Source of the DNA: Nocardia fluminea
GTDB lineage: Bacteria > Actinomycetota > Actinomycetes > Mycobacteriales > Mycobacteriaceae
Length of the DNA stretch: 64,000 nucleotides
NCBI RefSeq assembly: GCF_002846365.1
Contig: NZ_PJMW01000002.1
Location: 3,782,001 to 3,846,000, forward strand
Reading direction: 5' to 3'
Program-made: the position numbers and the translations under genes
The notes under the pieces: generated by a model
Database searches by the model: none
Seen by the model: the letters and a program-made list of their open reading frames with translations, nothing else
Told to the model about the DNA's origin: nothing
Shown here: one piece after another, positions 30,549-39,779 of the stretch
Layout of the letters: the number at the start of each line of letters is the position of its first letter
Position numbering within the stretch: the stretch's first letter is position 1

Positions 30549-31277
30549 TCAGCGATGTGGTCGGGGCGACGGCACACGCTGCTGTCCCGCCAGTGACCGC
30601 AGCAGTTCCCGCAGAACCGGGGGCAGCTCCGCCGCCGACCCGCTCCCGCCGCCGGCTCGGACCATGATCTCGATGTCCGGCCGAGCCCCCGCGCTCTGAT
30701 CGGTCCCCTGCGGCCGCGCTGGAGCGGAACCGAGATCGTGGATCCGCACTTGCACCGGGACCGGCACGGGGACGAGTTCGCGTCGAGGCACGGTCATGGG
30801 GACCACAGGGGACTCCGGACCGCACGGGAGGGAACTGGACGGACGCTCGGGCGACTGCACCGGCCCACCGGTTCGCCGCACAGCTTCCGGCACGGGGAAT
30901 TCCACAGATGCCGCGGCGCCGAGGATGATTGCGACGGGAGGCTCCACGTGGTGTCGACCTGACGAGGTCGCATCCCGCGGGTACGGCACAGTGGACGCCG
31001 TCGGCATAGTGCCGGGCGCGGCCGCGTGCGGCACCGCGGGAATCGCCTGGCCGCCGCGCTCGGGTGGTCGGGCGAGGACGACGCCCGCGCGTGCCGCGCC
31101 CCTGGCGCAGATCGGCGAGTGGCCACTGTGACGGGGGACCGGTGCGACGTCGGCGGTGGCAGGTCGAGCAGCGGGTGGAGCACCGCTCTCGGCATGTGCC
31201 GCGGCCGGTGCGGCGGCGACCCCGGCCGCGCAGAGCAACGGAAACGTCGTGATCAGGGTGCGTGTCAAGGTGTTCAT
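30549..31277 (-). CDS. Predicted secreted Pro/Ala-rich protein
   Basis: 242 residues from ATG 31277. A clear signal peptide (NTLTRTLITTFPLLCAAGVA, cut near AAAHAES) is followed by a low-complexity Pro/Ala/Arg-rich chain with no recognised domain. A repeated VPVPVPVQVRI lies in the last third. The frame continues upstream to 31493 without homology. Together with the M23-like gene it forms a secreted pair; function unknown. The signal peptide is the main support. Confidence 0.55.
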   Translation of the reverse strand: MNTLTRTLITTFPLLCAAGVAAAPAAAHAESGAPPAARPATADVAPVPRHSGHSPICARGAARAGVVLARPPERGGQAIPAVPHAAAPGTMPTASTVPYPRDATSSGRHHVEPPVAIILGAAASVEFPVPEAVRRTGGPVQSPERPSSSLPCGPESPVVPMTVPRRELVPVPVPVQVRIHDLGSAPARPQGTDQSAGARPDIEIMVRAGGGSGSAAELPPVLRELLRSLAGQQRVPSPRPHR

Positions 31278-31397
31278 GCCCCCACTCTGAGCGCCGGACA
31301 ATGCCACCGGGACAATGATTTCGGGAATGTGGACAACTCGCCCGCATGTGGATATCGCGTACTTCATCCACGAAATGGGTGGTCGTTGCACAGGGTC

Positions 31398-31433
31398 GAT
31401 TTCGGACCTGGCCCGCCTCCGCGTAGACTGAAC
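31398..31433 (+). promoter_or_regulatory. Likely rpsB promoter and long leader
   Basis: GATTTC (31398-31403), then TAGACT (31424-31429) running into TGAAC, similar to the rpsP and rplS blocks but one base shorter. It predicts an rpsB leader of about 255 nt (31437-31693), in which I see no gene. S2 autoregulation through a leader is known in other bacteria. Confidence 0.45.
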
Positions 31434-31693
31434 AAGCGGTTTGTGCTCAGCAGCCATTGCGTGTGCACAGCACGGACCGACTTCGCGCGCCACCCGTGCT
31501 CGTCCATCCGGTCGTCGCTCGCAATGCAGACGGTCCGCGAGGGCATGTCAGCGCGAGTTCTCCAGCGGATGAACAGGGAAATCGTCGGCTGGTCCCGGAT
31601 TCTTCGAATCGGGTCCGGCGGTTTCGGTGGCGCCAGGGCAGTCGATCGCCGATCGACCGCGACAACCGGCAACGAAAGAGAGATACGAAGGCT

Positions 31694-32584
31694 ATGCCTG
31701 TCGTAACTATGAAGCAGCTGCTCGACAGCGGCGCGCACTTCGGCCACCAGACTCGTCGGTGGAACCCGAAGATGAAGCGGTTCATCTTCACCGACCGCAA
31801 CGGCATCTACATCATCGACCTGCAGCAGACGCTGACCTTCATCGACAAGGCCTACGAGTTCGTCAAGGAGACTGTCGCCCACGGTGGCACCGTCCTCTTC
31901 GTCGGTACCAAGAAGCAGGCCCAGGAGTCGATCGCTTCCGAGGCGCTGCGCGTCGGAATGCCCTACGTCAACCAGCGTTGGCTGGGTGGCATGCTCACCA
32001 ACTTCTCCACCGTGCACAAGCGCCTGCAGCGCCTCAAAGAACTCGAGGCGATGGAGCAGACCGGTGGCTTCGAGGGTCGCACCAAGAAGGAAATCCTCAT
32101 GCTCACGCGTGAGATGACCAAGCTGGACCGCACCCTCGGCGGTATCCGTGACATGGCCAAGGTCCCCTCGGCCATCTGGATCGTCGATACCAACAAGGAG
32201 CACATCGCCGTCGGCGAGGCGCGCAAGCTGAACATCCCGGTCATCGCGATCCTGGATACCAACTGCGACCCCGACCTGGTCGACTACCCGATCCCGGGTA
32301 ACGACGACGCGATCCGTTCCGCCGCACTGCTCACCAAGGTCGTCGCCTCCGCGGTGGCCGAGGGCGTGCAGGCCCGCGCGGGCCAGGCTTCCGGCGACGC
32401 GAAGCCCGAAGCAGGCGCAGGCGAGCCGCTGGCCGAGTGGGAGCAGGAGCTCCTGTCGTCGGCGACCCCGGCTGCCGAAGCCGATGTCGCTGCCGCCACC
32501 GAGGCCCCTGCCGCCGAGACCCCGGCCGAGGCCGAGGCCGAGGTCAAGGCCGACCCGGCACAGCACACCCCGGCCGACTTCTGA
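31694..32584 (+). CDS. rpsB: 30S ribosomal protein S2
   Basis: Small-subunit protein. It begins [20 protein letters not shown], with the S2 motif [19 protein letters not shown] and [16 protein letters not shown]. 296 residues; the last ~65 form an Ala/Glu/Pro-rich tail common in actinobacteria. ATG 31694 starts the conserved domain; the frame is open upstream in the leader. It is paired with tsf as usual. Confidence 0.97.
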   Translation: MPVVTMKQLLDSGAHFGHQTRRWNPKMKRFIFTDRNGIYIIDLQQTLTFIDKAYEFVKETVAHGGTVLFVGTKKQAQESIASEALRVGMPYVNQRWLGGMLTNFSTVHKRLQRLKELEAMEQTGGFEGRTKKEILMLTREMTKLDRTLGGIRDMAKVPSAIWIVDTNKEHIAVGEARKLNIPVIAILDTNCDPDLVDYPIPGNDDAIRSAALLTKVVASAVAEGVQARAGQASGDAKPEAGAGEPLAEWEQELLSSATPAAEADVAAATEAPAAETPAEAEAEVKADPAQHTPADF

Positions 32585-32605
32585 GCTGACCGGTAGCACT
32601 ACGTT

Positions 32606-32648
32606 CACCTTGCCGGCCCTTCTGAATTCAGAAGCGGTCGGCAAGGTG
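32606..32648 (+). terminator. Long hairpin between rpsB and tsf
   Basis: CACCTTGCCG (32606-32615) pairs with CGGCAAGGTG (32639-32648), and inside it TTCTGAATTCAGAA forms a second perfect stem. Only GTT follows. It may attenuate tsf relative to rpsB or be a processing site. Confidence 0.6.
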
Positions 32649-32692
32649 GTGTTAACCCCCAAGCACCCCACACACGAGGAGGCTCGCCCCCG

Positions 32693-33517
32693 ATGGCGAA
32701 CTACACCGCTGCTGATGTGAAGCGGCTCCGGGAGCTCACCGGCTCCGGCATGATGGACTGCAAGAACGCGCTGGCCGATTCCGGCGGCGATTTCGACAAG
32801 GCCGTCGAGGTGCTGCGTATCAAGGGCGCCAAGGACGTCGGCAAGCGCGCCGAGCGTGCGACCGCCGAGGGCCTGGTCATCGCCAAGGACGGCGTCATGG
32901 TCGAGATCAACTGCGAGACCGACTTCGTCGCCAAGAACGCCGAGTTCCAGCAGCTGGCCGACACTGTCGTGACCGCGGCCGCCGCGGCCAAGCCGGCCGA
33001 CCTGGATGCCCTCAAGGCGCTCAAGCTGACCGACGGCACCGTTGACGACGCCGTGCAGGCGCTGTCGGCCAAGATCGGCGAGAAGCTGGAACTGCGTCGC
33101 GTCGTGTCCTTCGACGGCCCCGTCGCCACCTACCTGCACAAGCGCGCATCGGATCTGCCGCCCGCCGTCGGCGTGCTGGTGGAGTACGAAGGCACCGGCG
33201 ACGCCGCTGCCGACGCCGCACGTGCCGCGGGCATGCAGGTCGCCGCGCTCAAGGCCAAGTACCTGACCCGCGAGGAGGTGCCCGCCGATGTCGTCGACAA
33301 CGAGCGTCGCATCGCCGAGGAGACCGCGCGCGAAGAGGGCAAGCCCGAAGCCGCGCTGGCGAAGATCACCGAAGGCCGCGTCAACGGCTTCTTCAAGGAC
33401 GTCGTGCTGCTCGAGCAGTCCGCCGTCACCGACTCCAAGAAGACCGTCAAGGCGCTTCTGGAAGAGGCGGGCGTGAACGTGAAGCGTTTCGCTCGTTTCG
33501 AGGTCGGCCAGGCCTGA
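32693..33517 (+). CDS. tsf: Elongation factor Ts
   Basis: Guanine nucleotide exchange factor for EF-Tu. It begins [20 protein letters not shown], with MMDCKNAL and the core [11 protein letters not shown]. 274 residues, a normal actinobacterial length. ATG with GAGG at 32679-32682. Followed by a strong terminator. Confidence 0.97.
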   Translation: MANYTAADVKRLRELTGSGMMDCKNALADSGGDFDKAVEVLRIKGAKDVGKRAERATAEGLVIAKDGVMVEINCETDFVAKNAEFQQLADTVVTAAAAAKPADLDALKALKLTDGTVDDAVQALSAKIGEKLELRRVVSFDGPVATYLHKRASDLPPAVGVLVEYEGTGDAAADAARAAGMQVAALKAKYLTREEVPADVVDNERRIAEETAREEGKPEAALAKITEGRVNGFFKDVVLLEQSAVTDSKKTVKALLEEAGVNVKRFARFEVGQA

Positions 33518-33534
33518 TCCGCCTGACATGACGA

Positions 33535-33578
33535 AAAGCCTCTTCGGTGCGGTGTGATACCGCGCCGGAGGGGCTTTC
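33535..33578 (+). terminator. Rho-independent terminator after tsf
   Basis: AAAGCCTCTTCGG pairs with CCGGAGGGGCTTT (one mismatch), extended inward by GCGGT/ACCGC. The stem ends in TTT on the plus strand, 17 nt after the tsf stop. Confidence 0.85.
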
Positions 33579-33685
33579 CTCATGGATCGAGGTGACCCCA
33601 CTTCTGGGTGACCGCAACCTGATAGGGCAGGATGGATGCCGCCCGCTCGCCCCGCTCTCGACCTCGCCGAAGGAGACCGACACCC

Positions 33686-34414
33686 ATGACCGACCCGGGT
33701 AACGACCGCCCTGGATACCACCGGGTGCTGCTCAAGCTGGGTGGGGAGATGTTCGGTGGCGGTGGGGTCGGCCTCGATCCCGACGTCGTGCAGACCGTGG
33801 CCGAGCAGATCGCCGAGATCGTCGAGACCGGCGTGCAGGTGGCCGTGGTGATCGGCGGCGGCAACTTCTTCCGCGGCGCCGAGCTGGAGGAGCGCGGCAT
33901 GGAGCGGGCCCGCTCCGACTACATGGGCATGCTCGGCACCGTGATGAACAGCCTCGCACTCCAGGATTTCCTTCAGCAGCAGGGCGTGGACACCCGCGTG
34001 CAGACCGCCATCACCATGGGCCAGGTCGCCGAGCCCTATCTGCCGCTGCGCGCCAAGCGCCACCTCGAGAAGGGCCGCGTCGTGATCTTCGGCGCGGGAA
34101 TGGGCATGCCCTACTTCTCCACCGACACCACCGCCGCCCAGCGCGCCCTGGAGATCGGCGCCGACGTGGTGCTGATGGCCAAGGCGGTCGACGGCGTGTT
34201 CGACGCCGACCCGCGCGTCGACCCGAACGCGAGCATGTTCACCGAGATCACGCACAAGGAAGTGATCGAAAAGGGCCTGAAGGTGGCCGATGCCACCGCG
34301 TTCAGTCTCTGCATGGACAACCAGATGCCGATGCTGGTGTTCAATCTGTTGATCGAGGGCAATATTGCCCGCGCGGTTGCCGGTGAACCCATCGGCACCC
34401 TGGTTCGGTCGTGA
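33686..34414 (+). CDS. pyrH: UMP kinase
   Basis: Phosphorylates UMP to UDP. Amino-acid-kinase-fold motifs: [51 protein letters not shown] and [11 protein letters not shown]. 242 residues. ATG 33686 has AAGGAG 10 nt upstream. The frame opens 18 codons earlier without homology. First of pyrH-frr-cdsA-(lapA)-rlmN. Confidence 0.97.
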   Translation: MTDPGNDRPGYHRVLLKLGGEMFGGGGVGLDPDVVQTVAEQIAEIVETGVQVAVVIGGGNFFRGAELEERGMERARSDYMGMLGTVMNSLALQDFLQQQGVDTRVQTAITMGQVAEPYLPLRAKRHLEKGRVVIFGAGMGMPYFSTDTTAAQRALEIGADVVLMAKAVDGVFDADPRVDPNASMFTEITHKEVIEKGLKVADATAFSLCMDNQMPMLVFNLLIEGNIARAVAGEPIGTLVRS

Positions 34415-34463
34415 CCCCGCACCCGCGGACGATGACGATGACGACGCTGTGGAGGATTCGGTC

Positions 34464-35021
34464 GTGATTGATGAAGCGCTCTTCGATGCCGAAGAGAAGA
34501 TGGACAAGGCCGTCACGGTGGCGAAGGACGACCTGGGCAGCATCCGTACCGGTCGCGCCAACCCGGGCATGTTCACCCGCGTGCTGATCGAGTACTACGG
34601 CTCGCTCACCCCGATCACCCAGGTTTCGAGCATCACGGTGCCCGAGCCGCGCATGGTCGTGATCAAGCCCTACGAGCAGAGTTCGCTCGGCCTGATCGAG
34701 AACGCGATCCGCAACTCCGACCTCGGCGTGAACCCGACCAACAACGGCGACATCCTGCGTATCTCGGTGCCGCAGCTCACCGAGGAACGTCGCCGCGAGA
34801 TGGTCAAGATGGCCAAGAGCAAGGGTGAGGACGCCAAGGTCTCGATCCGCAACGTCCGCCGCAAGGCGATGGACGAACTGGGTCGCATCCAGAAGGATGG
34901 CGAAGCGGGGGAGGACGAGGTCGGGCGCGCCGAGAAGGAGCTCGACAAGACCACCGCCAAATACGTGGCCCAGGTCGACGAGCTGGTCAAGCACAAGGAA
35001 GCCGAACTGCTCGAGGTCTGA
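34464..35021 (+). CDS. frr: Ribosome recycling factor
   Basis: Splits post-termination ribosomes with EF-G. It starts [17 protein letters not shown] from GTG 34464, with GGAGGA just upstream. Typical motifs: [39 protein letters not shown] [10 protein letters not shown]. 185 residues, the standard length. The frame is open back into pyrH but the conserved domain begins here. Confidence 0.97.
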   Translation: MIDEALFDAEEKMDKAVTVAKDDLGSIRTGRANPGMFTRVLIEYYGSLTPITQVSSITVPEPRMVVIKPYEQSSLGLIENAIRNSDLGVNPTNNGDILRISVPQLTEERRREMVKMAKSKGEDAKVSIRNVRRKAMDELGRIQKDGEAGEDEVGRAEKELDKTTAKYVAQVDELVKHKEAELLEV

Positions 35022-35072
35022 GCGCCAGATCTCGCCAGTCCCGCTCGTGCGGGGGATGAACGGAACGACGAG

Positions 35073-36011
35073 TTGAGCGACGGGACAATCGTGGCCGAAG
35101 ACGCCGCCGCCACCGGGGCGGCACCGGATCCGATGCCGGACAAGGTCGAGGAGACCGCGGCCGCGCCGCGCGACGAGCAGCCGCCCGCCCCGGCCTCGCG
35201 GGCGGGGCGCAATCTGCCCGCGGCGCTGGCTGTCGGGCTCACGCTCGGGCTGTCGTTGATCGCGATCCTGCTGTTCGTCCCGAAGGTGTTCATCGCGGTC
35301 GCGGGAGTCGGCGTCGGTGTGGCGACCTGGGAGGTCACCAAGCGGCTGCGCGAAGCCGATGTGCTGGTGCCGCGAATTCCGCTGCTGGTGGGCGGGCAGG
35401 CGGTGTTCTGGCTGGGCTGGCCGTGGGGGGCCGGTGGGGTGCTCGGCGCGTTCGCCGCCACCGCACTGGTGTGCATGGTGTGGCGGCTGTTCGACCACGG
35501 GCTCAGTACCGCGCCGAAGAACTTCCTGCGTGACACCGCGATCGCCGTGTTCACCCTCACCTGGATTCCGTTGCTGGCCGCGTTCTCGACGCTGCTGCTG
35601 CTCGAGCCCGACGGCAACCTGCGGGTGCTCACCTTCATGATCCTGGTGGTGTGCTCCGATGTCGGCGGCTATGTCGCCGGTGTGCTGTTCGGCAGGCATC
35701 CGATGGTGCCCGCGATCAGCCCCAAGAAGTCGTGGGAGGGGTTCTGCGGGTCGCTGGTGTTCAGCGTGATCGGCGGTCTGCTGACCGTCACGTTGCTGCT
35801 CGAGGCGAATTCGATGATTGGTGTGGTGCTCGGTGTCGGCCTGGTGGCCGTGGCGACCATCGGTGACCTGATCGAGTCGCAGATCAAGCGCGAACTCGGG
35901 ATCAAGGACATGGGGACGCTGTTACCGGGACACGGCGGAATCATGGATCGCCTCGACTCGATGCTGCCCTCGGCGTTCGTCTCGTGGCTGGTGCTCAGCG
36001 CGCTGATCTGA
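35073..36011 (+). CDS. cdsA: Phosphatidate cytidylyltransferase
   Basis: Makes CDP-diacylglycerol, the precursor of anionic phospholipids and PIMs. Multi-pass membrane enzyme of about 312 residues with the signature SPKKSWEGFCGS and the C-terminal DLIESQIKRELGIKDMG followed by LPGHGGIMDRLDSML. The charged N-terminus is Ala/Pro-rich. The start may be TTG 35073 or GTG 35091; GGGACAATC precedes the latter. Confidence 0.95.
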   Translation: MSDGTIVAEDAAATGAAPDPMPDKVEETAAAPRDEQPPAPASRAGRNLPAALAVGLTLGLSLIAILLFVPKVFIAVAGVGVGVATWEVTKRLREADVLVPRIPLLVGGQAVFWLGWPWGAGGVLGAFAATALVCMVWRLFDHGLSTAPKNFLRDTAIAVFTLTWIPLLAAFSTLLLLEPDGNLRVLTFMILVVCSDVGGYVAGVLFGRHPMVPAISPKKSWEGFCGSLVFSVIGGLLTVTLLLEANSMIGVVLGVGLVAVATIGDLIESQIKRELGIKDMGTLLPGHGGIMDRLDSMLPSAFVSWLVLSALI

Positions 36012-36022
36012 TCGGCGCGGCC

Positions 36023-36403
36023 TCAGAGTGATTTCTTGGCGGCGTGGCGCAATTGCAGGATGCGCACCCCGCCGACCAGGCCCATCACCAGGGCGCCCGC
36101 GATCACCGACAGCAACACGGTGATACCGAGCGGCAGTTCGAAATCCCAGAACAGCAGGTTGGTGCGGACCTTGTCGAGATTCTGGATGATGAAGATCAGC
36201 AGCACGATGCCGAGCAGGGCGGCGGCCAGCAGCGCGATCCAGGTGTAGCCGGTGCGAGATCCGTGTACGGCGTCGCGCGGGACGGGCACCGGCTTGGAAG
36301 CGGGTTTCGCCGGTTCGGCGGGTTTGCTGTGCTTGCCGGTGCGGTCGGTCGGTGGCGGGTCGTGCTCGGCCGGTGACGCACCGGATTCCGCGGGTGTACT
36401 CAT
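36023..36403 (-). CDS. LapA-domain (DUF1049) membrane protein
   Basis: 126 residues. A Pro/Lys-rich cytoplasmic N-terminus of ~48 residues is followed by two helices (WIALLAAALLGIVLLIFIIQN and LGITVLLSVIAGALVMGLVGG) and a basic end, the LapA/DUF1049 layout. Role in actinobacteria unknown. ATG 36403 begins the conserved form; the frame opens 13 codons upstream. Convergent with cdsA. Confidence 0.8.
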   Translation of the reverse strand: MSTPAESGASPAEHDPPPTDRTGKHSKPAEPAKPASKPVPVPRDAVHGSRTGYTWIALLAAALLGIVLLIFIIQNLDKVRTNLLFWDFELPLGITVLLSVIAGALVMGLVGGVRILQLRHAAKKSL

Positions 36404-36504
36404 GGTTCGATCATGGCCGACCGCTATGGCTCGCGCACGCATCTTCTCGATAACGTCGCCCGGCGTGGCGGGTCCGACGTGGCGTTTGGGACAATGGTGA
36501 AACT

Positions 36505-37614
36505 ATGGCCATCTCCCTGCCCCTCGTTTTCGATGCCCCGCGCCGCGGTATGCCGCCGCGCCACCTCGCCGATCTCGATTCGGACGAACGCAAGGCCGCG
36601 GTGCAGGAGCTGGGATTGCCGAAGTTCCGGGCCGACCAGCTGGCCCGTCAGTACTACGGCCGGTTGCAGTCCGATCCGGCGCTGATGACCGATCTGCCCG
36701 CCGATGTGCGCGAGAAGGTGGGCCAGACGCTGTTCCCGCCGCTGCTGTCGGTGGTGCGCAATATTGCCTGCGACGAGGGCGACACCCGCAAAACGCTGTG
36801 GAAGGCGCACGACGGGACGCTGCTGGAGAGCGTGCTCATGCGCTACCCCGATCGCAATACGCTGTGTATTTCCAGTCAGGCCGGGTGCGGAATGGCGTGC
36901 CCGTTCTGCGCGACCGGGCAGGCGGGCCTCACCCGCAACCTCTCGACCGCGGAGATCGTGGATCAGGTGCGTGCGGCCGCGGCGTCTCTGCGTGACGGCG
37001 AGGTGCACGGCGGCCCCGGCCGGCTGTCCAATATCGTGTTCATGGGGATGGGCGAACCACTTGCGAATTTTGGGCGGGTTTTGAAGGCCGTTCGGCGGAT
37101 CACGTCGCCGTCGCCGGATGGTCTCGGGATTTCGCAGCGGTCGGTGACGGTCTCGACGGTTGGTCTAGCTCCGGCGATCCGCAAGCTCGCAGATGAGGAT
37201 CTGTCGGTGAGGTTGGCGGTGTCGCTGCATACTCCGGACGACGAACTGCGTGACACTTTGGTTCCGGTGAATAACCGATGGTCGGTGGCCGAAGTTCTCG
37301 ATGCGGCACGCTACTACGCGGATAAGTCGGGTCGTCGGGTGTCGATCGAGTACGCGTTGATCCGGGATGTCAACGACCAGGGGTGGCGCGCGGACATGTT
37401 GGGCAAGAAGCTGCGCAAGGCGCTGGGGCCGTTGGTGCATGTGAACCTTATTCCGTTGAACCCGACCCCGGGCAGCGAGTGGGACGCGAGCCCGAAACCT
37501 GTGCAGGACGAGTTCGTACGCCGTGTCCAGGCGCAGGGCGTTACCTGCACCGTGCGCGACACTCGCGGCCAGGAGATCGCCGCAGCCTGCGGTCAGTTGG
37601 CGGCCGAGGGCTGA
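36505..37614 (+). CDS. rlmN: 23S rRNA/tRNA adenine-C2 methyltransferase RlmN (chimeric gene)
   Basis: Radical-SAM enzyme methylating A2503 of 23S rRNA and A37 of some tRNAs. Fe-S cysteines 128, 132 and 135 (CGMACPFC), the SAM motif GMGEP at residues 181-185, and catalytic Cys348 are all present; 369 residues, intact. Up to about 37048 the codons are host-like, with G/C in third positions. From codon 182 on they shift to many T- and A-ending codons. A second, host-like copy of exactly this 3' part lies at 48362. So the 3' half was supplied by the inserted element, restoring the gene. GACAAT at 36490-36495 lies 9 nt before the ATG, fitting a leaderless mRNA. Confidence 0.94.
   Translation: MAISLPLVFDAPRRGMPPRHLADLDSDERKAAVQELGLPKFRADQLARQYYGRLQSDPALMTDLPADVREKVGQTLFPPLLSVVRNIACDEGDTRKTLWKAHDGTLLESVLMRYPDRNTLCISSQAGCGMACPFCATGQAGLTRNLSTAEIVDQVRAAAASLRDGEVHGGPGRLSNIVFMGMGEPLANFGRVLKAVRRITSPSPDGLGISQRSVTVSTVGLAPAIRKLADEDLSVRLAVSLHTPDDELRDTLVPVNNRWSVAEVLDAARYYADKSGRRVSIEYALIRDVNDQGWRADMLGKKLRKALGPLVHVNLIPLNPTPGSEWDASPKPVQDEFVRRVQAQGVTCTVRDTRGQEIAAACGQLAAEG
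37048..37058 (+). repeat. Left attachment-site core (attL-like)
   Basis: ATGGGCGAACC, encoding Met-Gly-Glu-Pro of the GMGEP SAM motif. It is identical to 48362-48372. The base before differs (G here, C there). The right edge of the core cannot be fixed because both copies continue as rlmN. Confidence 0.7.
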
Positions 37615-37622
37615 GCTCGCTC

Positions 37623-37802
37623 ATGGGTTGTATCCAGCCTGGCAACTTTCCCTTCACGGAAGCTTCTCTGCACTATGCAGGTCGACCGGAGAAGTTCAAT
37701 CCAATTACTGACGTTCCGGGTGGAGAGCACATCGACCTCCCCACCTGGGCACTCGTCCAGCCTCTCCGGGAGGCGTGCGGCGATCGAGTGCCCATCGAGT
37801 AA
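37623..37802 (+). CDS. Small hypothetical protein
   Basis: A possible 59-residue protein starting at ATG 37623, 9 nt after the rlmN stop. It has no family I recognise; it is mixed polar (EKFNPITDVPGGEHIDLPTW). No clear ribosome binding site. It may be carried by the element or be spurious. Confidence 0.3.
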   Translation: MGCIQPGNFPFTEASLHYAGRPEKFNPITDVPGGEHIDLPTWALVQPLREACGDRVPIE

Positions 37803-37949
37803 CCCAGCGACATCACAGCGCGTACTCAGCCGAGTCCACACGTCACCACTCGAACAGAGGTCGCCCGAAATTGCCAGACCGCCGTTGCGGCCAATCCTCT
37901 CCACAGGTGGGTCATCGCATCTCCGTCTGCGGGGACTGATTTTGTTGCT

Positions 37950-39410
37950 GTGAGGCCTGGCGTTTGGTGGCGTACCGTGAGCCGGTGTCTAAGAGAGGCG
38001 AAAAACGCAAGCGCCGCAGCCGACGTTCTGCCGCCAAACCCAAGCAAGGCGCACAAAGCCCGGGGGGCTGTAATTGACGATCCAGTGGGCAGCGTGGAAT
38101 CAGCGGAACAAGCAGTCACTGCCACCGCGCTGCGGCTGCTCGAACTGGCTACGCCCTACGACACTTTCGAGCTTGTGGCACTACTGCGCTTCCGATTCGA
38201 GCAGATCGAGCCCGCTGAAGAGCCACCTGGGCTCTGGAGCGCGGCCACAATGGAACTGGTTGCGCTCATCCTGTCTGTCCATGACCAGCAGGATTCACCG
38301 AGAGAACCCGGGCCTGGCGCCCCTGTCGATTACGCCGAGGGCATCGAAACCATCGTTGCCGCAATGGATGAGCTGATCAGTGCCGGTGCCGTGCTTATGC
38401 TGGCAACCACCACTCGTGACACGTCTTCGGCGCGCCAATTGAGTTTCGGCTCAGTGCTGCGCGAAGTGTTCGTCCGAAATCTGGCCTACCCCCACATGGT
38501 CGATGACTCTCTGACCGCGTTGTTCGATGAACCGCTCGTAGAAGGCCATTGCCAGCGTGTGCTCGGTGTGACTGTGTCTCAGATCCGGGCTGTTCACGCC
38601 GCCATCCGCGATATCTACCGCCAGGTCTGGACAGACCGGGTTGAAGCCTGGACCGCGCTCGCCAATGAAGTAGCCGAAGCCGCCGAGGTAGACCAGGGAT
38701 TCGACATCGACGCCCACATGCGCGCGCTGGCCGAAGACCGCAGTGCCTACCCGCACACCTCCGCCGTAACCGTCGCGGCGCAGTCTGGTCTCGCGATCGA
38801 GACAGCGCAAACGGTTCTCGATCTTTTCACAGCCTCCCTGCCAACCGATCCGCCTGCGCAAGTGGCCCTGGAATTCTTCCGCGGAGTGTCCCCGCTTCGT
38901 ATGCGACCGCTTCTGCGTGCAGAAGACGGCTCCTACGCTCTCGCTCACAGCGCACTGTTCATCCATGCCATCCGTGAACAGATAGAGGCCCAGCTCAAGA
39001 CGGATAACGCGGCGTGGAACGCCTACCAGAAACACCGCGGCGAATACCTAGAAGCATCTTGTCTCCGATTGCTCGCCGCACATCTGCCCGGATGTGCGGC
39101 GCACAGCGGATTCGACTATCTCATCCCCGAGAACGATGCCGAGCAGAACCCTCAGGACTTCACTAAGAGGGTCGAAGGTGACGGATTGCTCATTCTCGAC
39201 GACGTGGCTTTCGTCGTCGAAGCCAAGGCTGTGGCAATGCGCGCACCCTCCCGCACCGGTAAGTCCGGCCCGCTCTGGCAAGATCTACGGCGCATGGTCA
39301 CCGAAGCTGCCGAGCAGGGCCATCGGATGCGCGAGCGCATCCTCGCGGACGGAGGCCTGCGCTTGGTTGACGGAACCTGGCTCGATCTGAGCTACATTCG
39401 TGAGGTTTGA
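37950..39410 (+). pseudogene. PD-(D/E)xK nuclease-like protein, 3' end cut by an IS3 element
   Basis: About 486 residues. The first ~330 are helical and unrecognised. The last ~120 carry a nuclease-like core: RVEGDGLLILDD followed by FVVEAKAVAM, the D-(x)n-ExK pattern of PD-(D/E)xK enzymes. The frame ends SYIREV and its TGA stop is the first three bases of the IS3 inverted repeat (39408), so the true C-terminus is missing. The N-terminus is also unclear: a Lys/Arg-rich reading from GTG 37985 (SKRGEKRKRRSRRSAAKPKQ) is in another frame and would join the main frame by a shift near the G6 run at 38062-38067. Function unknown; a defence or DNA-processing role is inferred only from the nuclease motif and island setting. 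Confidence 0.6.
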
Positions 39411-39473
39411 GGTTCCCCCGCTTTCACGGAGAGCTCCAACCCGTGGTCCTATAGGACCGGAAGGAGTCGATCA

Positions 39474-39779
39474 GTGGCAGCACCGAAGAAATATCCGGAC
39501 GAGTTGAGAGCTCGAGCCGTGCGGTTGTATCGAGAGTCCGATCCCAAGCCGACGATCCGGAAGCTCGCCGAGCAACTCGGGGTGCATCACGAGGCATTGC
39601 GGAACTGGATCCGCCAAGCCGAAGCCGATGCCGGCCACCGCCACGACCGCCCGACGACCGACATGGCCGAGGAGAACAAGCAACTCCGTAAACGAGTCGC
39701 CGAGCTGGAGCGGGTCAACGCTGTATTGCGTGATGCGAGTGCGTATTTCGCCTCGGAGCTCGGCCAGACCCGGCGGTGA
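39474..39779 (+). CDS. IS3 transposase OrfA
   Basis: 101 residues: helix-turn-helix DNA-binding protein (KYPDELRARAVRLYRESDPK, then GVHHEALRNWIRQAE) with a C-terminal leucine-zipper-like helix (NKQLRKRVAELERVNAVL). Binds the IS ends. It is expressed alone or, by -1 frameshifting typical of IS3, fused to OrfB. Start GTG 39474 with GGAAGGAG upstream. Confidence 0.9.
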   Translation: MAAPKKYPDELRARAVRLYRESDPKPTIRKLAEQLGVHHEALRNWIRQAEADAGHRHDRPTTDMAEENKQLRKRVAELERVNAVLRDASAYFASELGQTRR

